64,000 nt of DNA from Amycolatopsis umgeniensis (GCF_014205155.1 NZ_JACHMX010000001.1:7006001-7070000), one strand, 5' to 3'. Positions 8,691 to 17,246 are shown, counted from the first letter of the stretch. Notes: generated from the sequence alone by a model not told the origin. Numbers and translations are program-made.

Positions 8691-9838
8691 CCCCGCCCCC
8701 GCCTCGCCCGCCCGGGCCTTCTCCGGCCACTCCCGCATCTGCGAAAGGCAGCGCCCTCATGTCCCACCAGCACCCCGCGACATCGACCACCACCGGCGCG
8801 ACCAGCTCGACCACCTACGGCAGCGACGACCCGACCGTGCCGATCTCCCGCGCGCTCATCGACGCCCTCGACACCAACCCCGCACAGCCGGACACCACGG
8901 CCGGACACAGCCCGACCAGTAAGACCGGTGCTTTCGACGTCGGTGCGCTGCCGTTGTCGGTGTGGGCGACCGCGCAGACCTCCCCGGCCTCCCAGCGCAA
9001 AGGCCGCTATGTACCCGAATCGACCGCACATCCGGCGAAGATGCTCCCGGCCGTGGCGGCGCACGCAATCCGCGCCTACACCCGTTCCGGAGAGCTGGTG
9101 TTCGATCCGATGGCCGGCTCCGGCACCACACTCGTGGAGGCGATCGACGCTGGCCGCCGCGCTGTCGGCGTGGAGTACGAGCCGCACTGGGTCAGCGTCG
9201 CCCAGGCGAACCTCGACCTGGCTCGTGAACGCGGCCACGATCACGACGGCGAGATCGTGCACGGCGACGCCCGGCAGCTGCCGTCCCTGCTGCCCGAGCG
9301 GCACCGGGGTCAGGTCGCGCTAGTGATCACGTCCCCGCCGTATGGGCCGTCCACGCATGGGCAGGTCGTCACCGCCGGCACCTCCTCGCATGACGGGAAG
9401 GTGCACAAGTACCACCACCGCTACGGCTCCGCGCTGGACCGGGGGAACCTTGCCAACGTCGGCCATCACCGGCTGCTGGCCGGCTTCACCCGCGTCCTCA
9501 CCGGTTGCGCGGCGGTGCTGCGCCCCGGTGGGCATATCGCGATCACTGTGCGCCCGTGGCGCGAGCACTCGGAACTGATCGACCTCCCGTCGCAGATCAT
9601 CGCCTGCGGTCTTGCGGCCGGGCTGGTGCCGGTCGAACGCTGCGTCGCCCTGCTGGCCCGCGTCGCCGACCGCGAGCTGGTTGCCCGCGGCTCGTTCTTC
9701 CAGCGCGACTTCATCCGCAAACAGCGCGAGCAGGGCCTGCCGTTGCATCTGATCGCGCACGAGGACGTCATCGTGCTGCGCCGTCCGCTCGAGCCCGCCG
9801 CCCCGCAGGCGGCGCCCGGTACCAGGGGGCGGTCATGA
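8687..9838 (+). CDS. Site-specific DNA amino-methyltransferase (N6-adenine or N4-cytosine)
   Basis: 383 aa from a GTG at 8687 that overlaps the previous stop and has GGAGG 6 bp upstream; an internal ATG at 8759 is the alternative. Residues about 140-150 hold the SAM-binding motif FDPMAGSGTTLVEAID. Motif IV, TSPPYG, comes about 75 residues later. Motif I before motif IV differs from the common beta-class order. The C-terminal part (GGHIAITVRPWREH) continues the fold. Expected to transfer a methyl group to an exocyclic amine in DNA at an unknown site. No restriction nuclease is adjacent, so it is probably an orphan or self-protection enzyme of the mobile element. Confidence 0.85.
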   Translation: MTPPPPRPPGPSPATPASAKGSALMSHQHPATSTTTGATSSTTYGSDDPTVPISRALIDALDTNPAQPDTTAGHSPTSKTGAFDVGALPLSVWATAQTSPASQRKGRYVPESTAHPAKMLPAVAAHAIRAYTRSGELVFDPMAGSGTTLVEAIDAGRRAVGVEYEPHWVSVAQANLDLARERGHDHDGEIVHGDARQLPSLLPERHRGQVALVITSPPYGPSTHGQVVTAGTSSHDGKVHKYHHRYGSALDRGNLANVGHHRLLAGFTRVLTGCAAVLRPGGHIAITVRPWREHSELIDLPSQIIACGLAAGLVPVERCVALLARVADRELVARGSFFQRDFIRKQREQGLPLHLIAHEDVIVLRRPLEPAAPQAAPGTRGRS

Positions 9839-9981
9839 GCGCCCGCGCCCGGTGCCAGGACTGCGGCTGGACCATCCGCGACCCATGGGTTAATACGGCG
9901 CGTCGCGCCGCCGCACGGCACCGCTGTCCGGTACCCCTGCCACTCGCAGAGGAATCTCCTCGGTCTGGCGGGCGATCATGA
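9835..9981 (+). CDS. 48-aa zinc-ribbon-like protein
   Basis: Starts with an ATG overlapping the methyltransferase stop (ATGA) and ends overlapping the next start (ATGA), so it is locked into the operon. The peptide has CQDCGW near the start and a later RHRC, giving a CxxC...HxC pattern that could bind one zinc ion. No family recognised. Conservation of both overlaps is the main reason to believe it is translated; it may be an accessory nucleic-acid-binding peptide. Confidence 0.6.
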   Translation: MSARARCQDCGWTIRDPWVNTARRAAARHRCPVPLPLAEESPRSGGRS

Positions 9982-10538
9982 TCGCGGCAGCGGCGGGCTC
10001 GATGTCCGCGTTTCCCGCGCCGTGGTGCTGCCGGTCGTTCGCGCCGGTGATGGGCTGGCTCGCCGCAGGCTGCTACCTGGTCGCGGTGGCCGGTGCGAAC
10101 TGGGCCAGCGCGCACCACCTGCTCACCGTGGGAGGGCTGGCCGTCCCCGCGGGCGCCTGGATCGCGGGCATGGTCTTCGTCGCCCGTGACCTCCTGCACG
10201 AGACGCTCGGCCTGCGCGGCGTGCTCGCGGCCATCGGCGCGGGCACGGCGCTGTCGGCGATCGTGGCCTCGCCGAGGATCGCGGTGGCGAGCGCGGCAGC
10301 ATTCGCCGTGTCCGAACTCGCCGACTCGTGGCTGTACCGCCGGTGGCGCTCGCGAGGACGTGCAGCCGCGATCGCCGGATCGAATCTCGCCGGCCTGATC
10401 GTGGACAGCGCTGTGTTCGTGCCCTTCGCGTTCGGATCGTGGGCGCTGCCCGGGCAGCTCGCGGGCAAAGCCGCCGCCACAGCGGCGGTCTGCGCGGTCC
10501 TGGCGCTGTGGTCGCGGCGGCCGGGGGTGGCGTCGTGA
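9978..10538 (+). CDS. VUT/YhhQ-family queuosine-precursor transporter
   Basis: 186 aa with about five or six hydrophobic segments (LAAGCYLVAVAGANWASAH, VPAGAWIAGMVFVARDLLHE, IVASPRIAVASAAAFAVSELA, NLAGLIVDSAVFVPFAFG). The charged signature FVARDLLHETLG after the second helix matches the D-x-x-x-E signature of the YhhQ/VUT family, whose E. coli member imports preQ0/preQ1. Expected to import a 7-deazaguanine precursor across the cytoplasmic membrane. It overlaps both neighbours by 4 bp, and the next gene is a transglycosylase-like enzyme that would use such a base. No queuosine synthesis genes are visible, so the cassette would depend on host or environmental precursor. Confidence 0.8.
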   Translation: MIAAAAGSMSAFPAPWCCRSFAPVMGWLAAGCYLVAVAGANWASAHHLLTVGGLAVPAGAWIAGMVFVARDLLHETLGLRGVLAAIGAGTALSAIVASPRIAVASAAAFAVSELADSWLYRRWRSRGRAAAIAGSNLAGLIVDSAVFVPFAFGSWALPGQLAGKAAATAAVCAVLALWSRRPGVAS

Positions 10539-11422
10539 GGTTCTTTCTCGGCACCCATCAGCCTGCCTGGCTCGCTCGTGATCTCGGGGTTCCGCTGCTG
10601 GTCTCACACCGGCGCCTCGCGGGGCGCCGCAGCCTGCCTCGCGCGTCGGGGGAGTGGGCGCTGGATTCCGGCGGCTTCACCGAGCTCTCGCTGCACGGCC
10701 GCTGGCGCAGCGACGCCCGCGCCTACACCGCCGCGGTACGCCGCTACGCCACCGAGATCGGCCGGATGGCGTGGGCCGCGCCGCACGACTGGATGGTCGA
10801 GGCACACGTCCGGGCCCGCACAGGTCTGAGCCTGCGCACCCACCTGCAGCGGACCGTGCGCAACTACCTCCAGTTGCGGGACTTGGAGCCGGACCTGCCG
10901 ATCATCCCAATCGTGCAAGGCGACGAAATCGCCGACTACCACCGCTGCGCCGACGCCTATGAGCGTCACGGCGTCGACCTCGCGGCCCTGCCGCTGGTCG
11001 GTGTCGGGTCGGTATGCCGGCGCCAGCACAGCGGACAGGTCGAACGCATCGTGAGGTCCCTGCACGCGCGGGGCCTGCGGCTGCACTGCTTCGGCGTCAT
11101 AACAGCCGGGCTGGCCCGCTACGGCGACGCGATCCGCTCCAGCGACTCCGCCGAGTGGAGTTACAGCGGCCGCTTCCTGCCGGGATGTACTCCGAGTCAT
11201 CGCAGCGAGTCCAACTGCCTGACCTACGCCCTGGCCTGGCACACCCGGCTCCAACAAGCCTTGCGCCGGCCGAACCACCAGCCCGGCACAGGGCGGCGCT
11301 CCGCGTCACAAACCTCACCACGTGGGCCCGGCGGTGCGCGGCCTGGGCACACCGGCCCACGCCGCACTCAGCGAACACGCCCGCCCGCGTGGCCGGGCAG
11401 CGAAAGAGGGGAGTGGCGATGA
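10535..11422 (+). CDS. DpdA/TGT-like 7-deazaguanine transglycosylase (DUF7221-type)
   Basis: 295 aa from a GTG at 10535 overlapping the transporter stop. It resembles the queuine tRNA-ribosyltransferase-like family that includes DNA-modifying DpdA enzymes: an N-terminal FFLGTHQPAWL, the base-pocket motif WALDSGGFTEL near residue 45, PIIPIVQGDE near 125, LPLVGVGSVCRR near 155 and a late acidic region SSDSAEWSYSGR. Expected to swap guanine for a 7-deazaguanine base, here probably in DNA, because the operon otherwise holds DNA methyltransferases. A tRNA substrate cannot be excluded. Both ends overlap neighbours by 4 bp. Confidence 0.8.
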   Translation: MRFFLGTHQPAWLARDLGVPLLVSHRRLAGRRSLPRASGEWALDSGGFTELSLHGRWRSDARAYTAAVRRYATEIGRMAWAAPHDWMVEAHVRARTGLSLRTHLQRTVRNYLQLRDLEPDLPIIPIVQGDEIADYHRCADAYERHGVDLAALPLVGVGSVCRRQHSGQVERIVRSLHARGLRLHCFGVITAGLARYGDAIRSSDSAEWSYSGRFLPGCTPSHRSESNCLTYALAWHTRLQQALRRPNHQPGTGRRSASQTSPRGPGGARPGHTGPRRTQRTRPPAWPGSERGEWR

Positions 11423-13154
11423 ACGCCCCACAGGAGGACACCCTCGCCCGCACCGGCAAGGCCCGGGAGGACCTGCGATTTGTGGCCACCGACGGCCCGG
11501 TGATCGGGTCGCTGTGCACCGGCGTGGCCGGGCTCGACCTCGGCGTCGCCGCCGTGCTCGGCGGGCGCATCGCCTGGTACTGCGAGAACGACCCGCACGC
11601 GGCCGCGATCCTCGCCGTACGCCTGCCCGGCGTGCCGAACCTGGGCGATCTGCGCGCTGTCGACTTCACCTCCGTCGCACCGGTCGAGGTGCTCACGGCG
11701 GGCTTCCCCTGTCAGGACATCTCCGCCGCCGGCCGGCGCGCGGGCATCGAGAAAGGCGCTCGCAGTGGACTGTGGCACACCATCCTGGACGCCATTCGCG
11801 TACTACGACCCCGCCTCGTCGTCGTGGAGAACGTCGCCGCCCTCCGCTGGAAGAACGGCGGCCTCGACCGAGTACTCGCGGGGCTGGCCGAAGCGGGGTA
11901 TGACGCGGTCTGGCGTTGCGTACGAGCCGCCGACATCGGCGCCGCCCACCGACGCGAACGCGTGTTCCTGTGTGCCGTCCCCGCCCCGGGACGGGATGCG
12001 GATGATGCCGACCCCGCAGGCCCGCGACGGCGAACCCCGCGGTCCGGTCGACCCGGCACGGCGGCGCGCGGGCGGGCATCAGGTCAACCTCAACGACGCG
12101 GTCGACTCGGTCGTCAAGGCGGCGCAACTCCTGCCGACACCGACGGCGGCGGACTCGCGGTCGTCGGCGATCCAGACCGTGCAGAAGCCGGGCCGCCCGA
12201 TCCCAGCCGGGTGCGTGACCCTGACCGACTCGGTGCGGTTGCTGCCGACCCCGACCGCCTCGGACGCGAAGAACTGCACCCACGACACGCACGACGGCGG
12301 ACTGTCTCTTCCCGATCGCGCCCGCGCCCTGAGCACGCCGACGCCACCGGCAGACGGAACCGGATGCGCTGCGGCCCACAGCGAAGAGATCGATAGCTGC
12401 CTTTCCCCCGGTGCGTGGAGTGATGCCGCCGCCGCCCGACCGCGCACGACGGTTCGTCCACCTAAATCCCCGCCACGCCCATGACAAGGAGGCCCAGCCC
12501 TCATGGACACTCCACGACTTCTGCCGACTCCACGCGCGACCGACGGCACCAAAGGCTGTCCCGCGCAGCGCGGCTCGAAGGGCGATCTGATGCTGCCCTC
12601 GGTCGTCATCGCCGTCACCACACCCGCACCGAAGTCCCGAGCGCGGAAGAAGGTGAAGGACCGTGACGACCACCCGCGCACCGCGCGCCCGCCGCACAGC
12701 ACGCGGTGAACCCGGGCCGGTGAACTGGGGCGAGTACGCCGCCGCCGTGCACCGATGGGAACTCATCACCAGCCGCGCGGCCCCGTACCCGACCCAGCCC
12801 GGCCGCCACGGACGTCCCGTGCTCGCACCACCGTTCGTCGAATGGCTCATGGGCCTGCCCCCAGGCTGGGTCACCGCCGGGCACCTCGAGCTGCCCCGCA
12901 CCGCGCAACTTCGCGCCCTCGGCAACGGAGTCGTGCCACAGCAAGCCGCGCGCGCACTGCGTCACCTGCTGGACGACCTCACTCACCTGCACCGTCCGCC
13001 CTGCCAGCCGCCGGTCAGCCCGCCGCAGCGGGACAAGCGCTCCCGAGCGAGCCGACCGTCCCGGGTGGACAGTGGTTTGACGCATCCGCCGGGCACCGCC
13101 CAGGCGACGCCCGCCGCGCGCACCCGCCGCAGCGCTCCCCGCACACGGCGCTGA
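11419..13154 (+). pseudogene. C5-cytosine DNA methyltransferase, split over several frames
   Basis: Starts with an ATG overlapping the DpdA stop. In the first frame all N-terminal motifs are present: SLCTGVAGLDLGV (I), GFPCQDISAAG with the catalytic Cys (IV), VVVENVAAL (VI) and HRRERVF (VIII). Near 11980, in a GC run, homology moves to the +1 frame, which encodes a variable linker with repeated MPTPQARDG, LLPTPTAADS and LLPTPTASDA. That frame stops at 12484, resumes in frame at an ATG at 12503 (preceded by AAGGAGG) and passes to a third frame at a GTG at 12663. The last piece carries FVEWLMGLPPGWV and motif X (LRALGNGVVPQQ). It is either a decayed gene or a naturally split multi-subunit enzyme, since two internal starts have ribosome sites. 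Confidence 0.8.
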
Positions 13155-13252
13155 ACCCGTGGCGCTCCGGGGCGAGGACACCACCGAGCCCGCCCCGGAG
13201 CGCCACGCTCCACCGCTTCCACACCTCAACTTTCTTGAAGGGTCTCTTTGCC

Positions 13253-13885
13253 ATGCCTACACACAGCTGGACACGCCACCCAGCGGCCCAACTGCGCCGC
13301 TGGGCCCAGACCACCTGCCTCCGGCTCCGATACCGGCGGCGACCGAACCGAGCACTCGCCAGCCACAGACCTTCCGGTGTTCAGCCCGTGCGGCATCCGG
13401 TGACGCGACGGTCGGCCGAGACGATCACGGCTCTGATCCGCGAGGGCTGGAACGTTCACCACCCGCCCTACGGCTACACCACGATGACCGTGACCGGAGC
13501 GCAAAGCCGTCGCGGGATACCTCGCACCCGCCTGACACCGGACCCGCGCCGCGCTCTCGTGGTGCAAGACGTCTTTTATTGGCGCGCGATCACCGGCTTG
13601 TCGGTCGAGCACATCACCGCGCGGCTCGACGCCGACCATGACCGCTATCCACCGCCCGGGACACACTCCTCCTGGCCACTCGCAGCGGTGTACTTGATGT
13701 TGACCAACATCAAGTACACCGGCTACCAGGCCACCGGAACCCGCGACGAGAACGGCGCCTTCCGTCCGATCGAGCAGTGGGTGCTCTCCGACCAGCCCGC
13801 GCACCGCACCCTGGTCACCCCTGCGCTGTTCTGGGCGGCACAGGATCCCGCGACCAGCGTGCGGCACGACAAGGAGGCGCGGTGA
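13253..13885 (+). CDS. Recombinase-domain protein lacking a resolvase catalytic domain
   Basis: 210 aa, ATG at 13253 preceded by GAAGGG. From about residue 70 the sequence resembles the DNA-binding Recombinase domain of large serine recombinases: HPPYGYTTM, RTRLTPDPRRALVVQDVF, ITARLDAD, a Trp-containing VYLMLTNIKYTGYQ and WVLSDQPAHRTLVTPALFWAAQ. The N-terminal resolvase domain with its catalytic Ser is absent; the first ~60 residues are basic and unrelated. It could be a co-opted DNA-binding factor of the element or a remnant. The frame is clean with no internal stop, arguing for maintenance. Confidence 0.65.
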   Translation: MPTHSWTRHPAAQLRRWAQTTCLRLRYRRRPNRALASHRPSGVQPVRHPVTRRSAETITALIREGWNVHHPPYGYTTMTVTGAQSRRGIPRTRLTPDPRRALVVQDVFYWRAITGLSVEHITARLDADHDRYPPPGTHSSWPLAAVYLMLTNIKYTGYQATGTRDENGAFRPIEQWVLSDQPAHRTLVTPALFWAAQDPATSVRHDKEAR

Positions 13886-14020
13886 TCATGGCATCGCCCA
13901 CCCTCCGCGGCGCGGGGCCGCCACCGTCGCGCCCGCCCACACAGTCGTCGGCGTGCTGCCGTCCGCCCACGACATCGGCGCACCGACCAGGCACGCCGCG
14001 TCGCGAGCGTTACCCCGCGG

Positions 14021-14404
14021 CCACGCAGCCAATACCTGAGCCTCGAGGCCGGGGTGAAGAGTCTGCCCGTGTTACTGCTCGCGTGCGAGGGGCAGATCTC
14101 GCATCTCAATGCTGCATGGTTCGCCGATACCGGCTAGGAACCCAAACAGGTCTACGCGCAACTCGACACCACCCGCCGGATCGGCACCGAGGCCGGAATC
14201 CCGGTTCTGACCGTGTTCGACAAGGTGATCCGCCACGGCAGCCCCGTGCGAACGCCGACGGCAAAGCGTTGCGCGGTCAGTTTTCATCCCCGCTTCCCGT
14301 CGCCGTTGGACGAGGTCAACCCCGATGCCATTCGCGGCCGCCTGAGCGCCGAAGAAGACGACCCCGACGGCTGCCCCCGTTCTCCTGCCGCATCGGTCCC
14401 GTAG
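14021..14404 (+). pseudogene. PAPS-reductase/DndC-like PP-loop protein, decayed
   Basis: In frame 2 the translation reads LSLEAGVKSLPVLLLACEGQ, then HLNAAWFADTG, a TAG stop, then EPKQVYAQLD and GIPVLTVFDKV. Mobile-element PAPS-reductase-like ATP pyrophosphatases typically begin LSLGAGVQS...ACEG...FADTGWEPK, so the stop replaces a Trp codon (TGG to TAG at about 14136-14138). The PP-loop is also altered (Gly to Glu), and the frame ends at 14404 far short of the roughly 250-aa family length. Related ATP pyrophosphatases include DndC of phosphorothioation systems; the role of this lineage is unknown. Confidence 0.65.
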
Positions 14405-14574
14405 GACCAGCCGCGCGCCAACACAGGCACCGTTTCGGGTCCTGCGCCGGTCACTGGCGCCGTTCCGATCCCCGGCGATCCCAGTCGCACCGGGTGCCCG
14501 TTGATCGCGGTCGCCGCCCGCGCGCGAGAACCCCATGCCTACCAACGAACCCGTTTCACAGAGAGGAGGTTGCT

Positions 14575-14850
14575 GTGCACGATCTCGACCGCCGCTCCTC
14601 CGCCGCACCTGACTCGGCAGCCACGACCGCGTCATCACCGGCGCGGTCGCGCGAACAGCTCGGCGCCCTCGGAGTGACAACCGACCTGATGACAGCCGCC
14701 CGCATGCTCGGCATCGGCCGGACAACCGCCTACAAACTCGCCCGCAACGGAACCCTCCCAGTACCAGCGATTCGCGTCGGCCGCAGCTATCGCATCGCCG
14801 TCGCACCGCTGATCGAGCTACTCGGGCTCGACAAAGAGCCTCGTACCTGA
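14575..14850 (+). CDS. xis: Excisionase-like helix-turn-helix protein
   Basis: 91 aa from a GTG at 14575 preceded by GAGGAGG. Residues about 33-80 form a MerR/excisionase-type winged helix: TAARMLGIGRTTAYKLARNG, PVPAIRVGRSYRIAVAPL. Such proteins bend attachment-site DNA and set integrase direction toward excision. It sits 30 bp upstream of the integrase start, the usual xis-int pair. The N-terminal ~30 residues are Ser/Ala-rich and probably disordered. Confidence 0.85.
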   Translation: MHDLDRRSSAAPDSAATTASSPARSREQLGALGVTTDLMTAARMLGIGRTTAYKLARNGTLPVPAIRVGRSYRIAVAPLIELLGLDKEPRT

Positions 14851-14880
14851 CGCTTCCCCTCTGTGTGCATTGGAGCGTCC

Positions 14881-16410
14881 ATGTCCGTGTCCAAACGCGA
14901 CGATCCCACGGATTGCGGGAAAGGAAAATCCGCGATGACGTTCAAAGGCAGCACTTTCAAACGCTGTACCTGTACCGATCCCGGCACCAGGAAGCAACTC
15001 GGGAGTCAATGCACGAAACTCAAACGTGGCAACGGCATGTGGAGCTCCAACCACGGGACCTGGTCGTTTCAAGCTGAACTTCCCAAACACAACAACGGGA
15101 CTCGCCGCACCCGTAGGCGGCACGGATTCGCCTCGCAGACCGCCGCGCAAGACCAGCTCGACCAGATCGCCGACCTCCTCACACTCGGCGAACGACGCGG
15201 CGAGGCCGCGCACGCCACGATCGGCGACCTCATCGACAACCGGCTGCGTACAGGAGAACCGTTTCCCACACCCGAGGCAGTCAGCAAACAACTCGACGCA
15301 GGTAACGCCGACCTCAACGCCATCCCGACCGTCGGTCAATGGCTGACCAGCTGGATCGCGACACGCAAAAAGATCCGGGAAGGAACCCGGCTGTCCTACC
15401 AGCGCCACATCACCAACTGGCTGCTCCCGCATCTGGGTCACTACCGACTCGACACGCTCACCGTCGAGCACATCTCCCGCATGTTCGATGCCATGGCCGA
15501 ACGCAACGACACCATCACGGCCGCCAAGAGCAGCGACGACCCCGAGGTCCGGAAGAGCGCGCACGGCATGCGAGTCATGGGCGCGGCCACCATGCAGCGC
15601 TATCGCGCCACTCTGCGTGCCGCGCTAAACGCCGCCATCCGCGCCCAGAAGATCACCTTCAATCCGGCCTCCTACGTTGAGCTGCCCTCCGGGCGCCGCC
15701 CGAAGGCTCTGCTGTGGACACCGGACCGGGTCGAGCGGTGGCAGCGCACCGGACAGAAGCCCTCACGGGTCATGGTGTGGACGCCCGAGCAGATCGGCCG
15801 ATTCCTCGACCAGGCCGAGGGCCACCCCTACTACGCGCTGTTCCACGTCATCGCCTATCGGGGATTGCGACGCGGCGAAGCCTGCGGGCTACCGTGGTGG
15901 AACATCGACCTGGCCAGCCGATCGATCACCATCTCCACCGCAATCGTGCAACTGGGATGGAGGGCCGAGTTCGGCGAACCCAAGAGCGAAGCCTCCGGCC
16001 GCGTCATCGCCCTCGACGAGGCCACCACACTGGTTTTGCGAAGGCAGAAGAAACACCAGCACGAACTGCGCGTGGCGGCCGGGACCGACTGGGTCGAGCA
16101 CGAGCTGGTGTGCACCGAACGCGACGGAAATCCGCTGCACCCAGCGAAGCTCACCGACGCCTTCCACGTCATCGCCGACGCCGCCGAACTCCCACCCGTA
16201 CGCCTGCACGACCTACGCCACGGCGCGGCCACCCTCATGATCGCTGCCGGAGCGGACCTCAAAGTCGTGCAAGAGCTGCTCGGCCACTCCTCCATCACGG
16301 TCACCGCAGACACCTACGCCCACGTACTGCCCGAACTCGCCCGCGACACTGCCGAAGCCGTTGCCGCCATCGTCCCGCGCGACCAACGACACAACCGCCG
16401 CACCGCCTGA
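14881..16410 (+). CDS. int: Tyrosine site-specific integrase
   Basis: 509 aa from an ATG at 14881 with GGAG 6 bp upstream; an ATG at 14935 (MTFKGSTFKRCTC) after GGAAAGG is a plausible alternative, and a GTG at 14863 is less likely. The N-terminal Cys-containing domain (KRCTCTDP) is common in actinobacterial ICE integrases. A core-binding SAM-like domain (TVGQWLTSWIATRK) follows, then a catalytic domain with YRGLRRGE (Arg), VRLHDLRHG (His-x-x-Arg), LLGHSS (His) and the nucleophile in TADTYAHVL. The catalytic set is complete, so it should be active in element integration. No tRNA follows it; the sequence after the stop is a CBS-gene remnant. Confidence 0.95.
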   Translation: MSVSKRDDPTDCGKGKSAMTFKGSTFKRCTCTDPGTRKQLGSQCTKLKRGNGMWSSNHGTWSFQAELPKHNNGTRRTRRRHGFASQTAAQDQLDQIADLLTLGERRGEAAHATIGDLIDNRLRTGEPFPTPEAVSKQLDAGNADLNAIPTVGQWLTSWIATRKKIREGTRLSYQRHITNWLLPHLGHYRLDTLTVEHISRMFDAMAERNDTITAAKSSDDPEVRKSAHGMRVMGAATMQRYRATLRAALNAAIRAQKITFNPASYVELPSGRRPKALLWTPDRVERWQRTGQKPSRVMVWTPEQIGRFLDQAEGHPYYALFHVIAYRGLRRGEACGLPWWNIDLASRSITISTAIVQLGWRAEFGEPKSEASGRVIALDEATTLVLRRQKKHQHELRVAAGTDWVEHELVCTERDGNPLHPAKLTDAFHVIADAAELPPVRLHDLRHGAATLMIAAGADLKVVQELLGHSSITVTADTYAHVLPELARDTAEAVAAIVPRDQRHNRRTA

Positions 16411-16435
16411 TCCCTTCGTATTTCCTTTGTGGACG

Positions 16436-16867
16436 GTGGGCAGTGCTTCGGAGATCATGACCAGTTCCGGAGCGGCCAATGACGCTCCGCGACATCCGCT
16501 CGAGCTTCTCGTCGAACACGGTTTCGCTGGGTTGCCCGTGGTCGACGCTGCGGGCCGGGTGGTCGGCACGTTCGCTGAGTTCGACGCGCTTCGCGGCACG
16601 AAGGAGGGCGACAAAGGGACCACGGCCGGCGAGTTGATGACCACCCGGGGCCGGCCGAGGCCGGTGTCCCGGGGCGGCGTGGTCAGCGGGCGAGATCTGC
16701 TCCGCCCGCTCGTGCGACCCGATGATGCGATCGCGGCCCGGTGCGGGCCTGCTCACCGACACGCGGGGCATCGTCCGACGAGACTTGAGCTCCTGACACA
16801 CGTCCCAGTCAGGTCTAAGCAGGCGCTGACCTGCGATGTTCGAGACTCTGCTGGTCGGCTGGAGTAG
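16436..16867 (+). pseudogene. CBS-domain protein remnant
   Basis: The frame from about 16436 translates to a degenerate CBS pair: SEIMTSSGA, LLVEHGFAGLPVVDAAGRVV, a compressed junction GELMTTRGRPRPVSR, then VVSGRDLLRPLVRPDDAIAA, the usual end of the second CBS domain. Most of the second domain is missing, pointing to an internal deletion, and the frame then drifts to 16867. It lies directly after the integrase and is probably a chromosomal gene damaged at or near the element boundary. Confidence 0.6.
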
Positions 16868-17034
16868 CTGCGACCTTGTTGATGCGGTCTGACATAGTCG
16901 AGCACTGGTGCAACCGATGTTGTGCTCCAGGTTTGCAGTTCGCGGTGTTCTTGGAAGCCGCCTGCCCCAGGGTCTTCACATGCAAACCGAAGCAGAATGG
17001 CCTGAGGGCGCGCTATCATCCCAGGTCAGCGAGT

Positions 17035-17246
17035 GTGCTCCCCGCAGGCGCGGGGATGATCCGTCCGCCCAGGGCGGAATGATGGCCGCCGTCGAGTGCT
17101 CCCCGCAGGCGCGGGGATGGTCCTTCCTGCCACGCGTCCCGGTCGAAATCGTCAGGGTGCTCCCCGCAGGTGCGGGGATGATCCGAGCATCCAGCCGAAC
17201 GCGCACAATCCGGTCCCGTGCTCCCCGCGGGTGGCGGGGATGATCC
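17035..17246 (+). CRISPR. Four-repeat type I-E-like CRISPR array, no cas genes nearby
   Basis: Repeats at 17035-17062, 17096-17123, 17157-17184 and 17218-17246, each beginning GTGCTCCCCGC and ending GGGGATGATCC (repeat 2 has GATGGTCC). This is the palindromic type I-E repeat common in actinobacteria. The three spacers are each 33 bp (17063-17095, 17124-17156, 17185-17217). The last repeat is degenerate (CCGCGGGTGGCGG, 29 bp), placing the leader on the left, where CCAGGTCAGCGAGT precedes repeat 1. No cas gene occurs in the window. Confidence 0.9.

Noticed and set aside
11990..12396. Continuation of the cytosine methyltransferase in its first frame
   Set aside because: After HRRERVF the first frame becomes Arg/Gly-rich, while the +1 frame carries the family's PTP-repeat linker.
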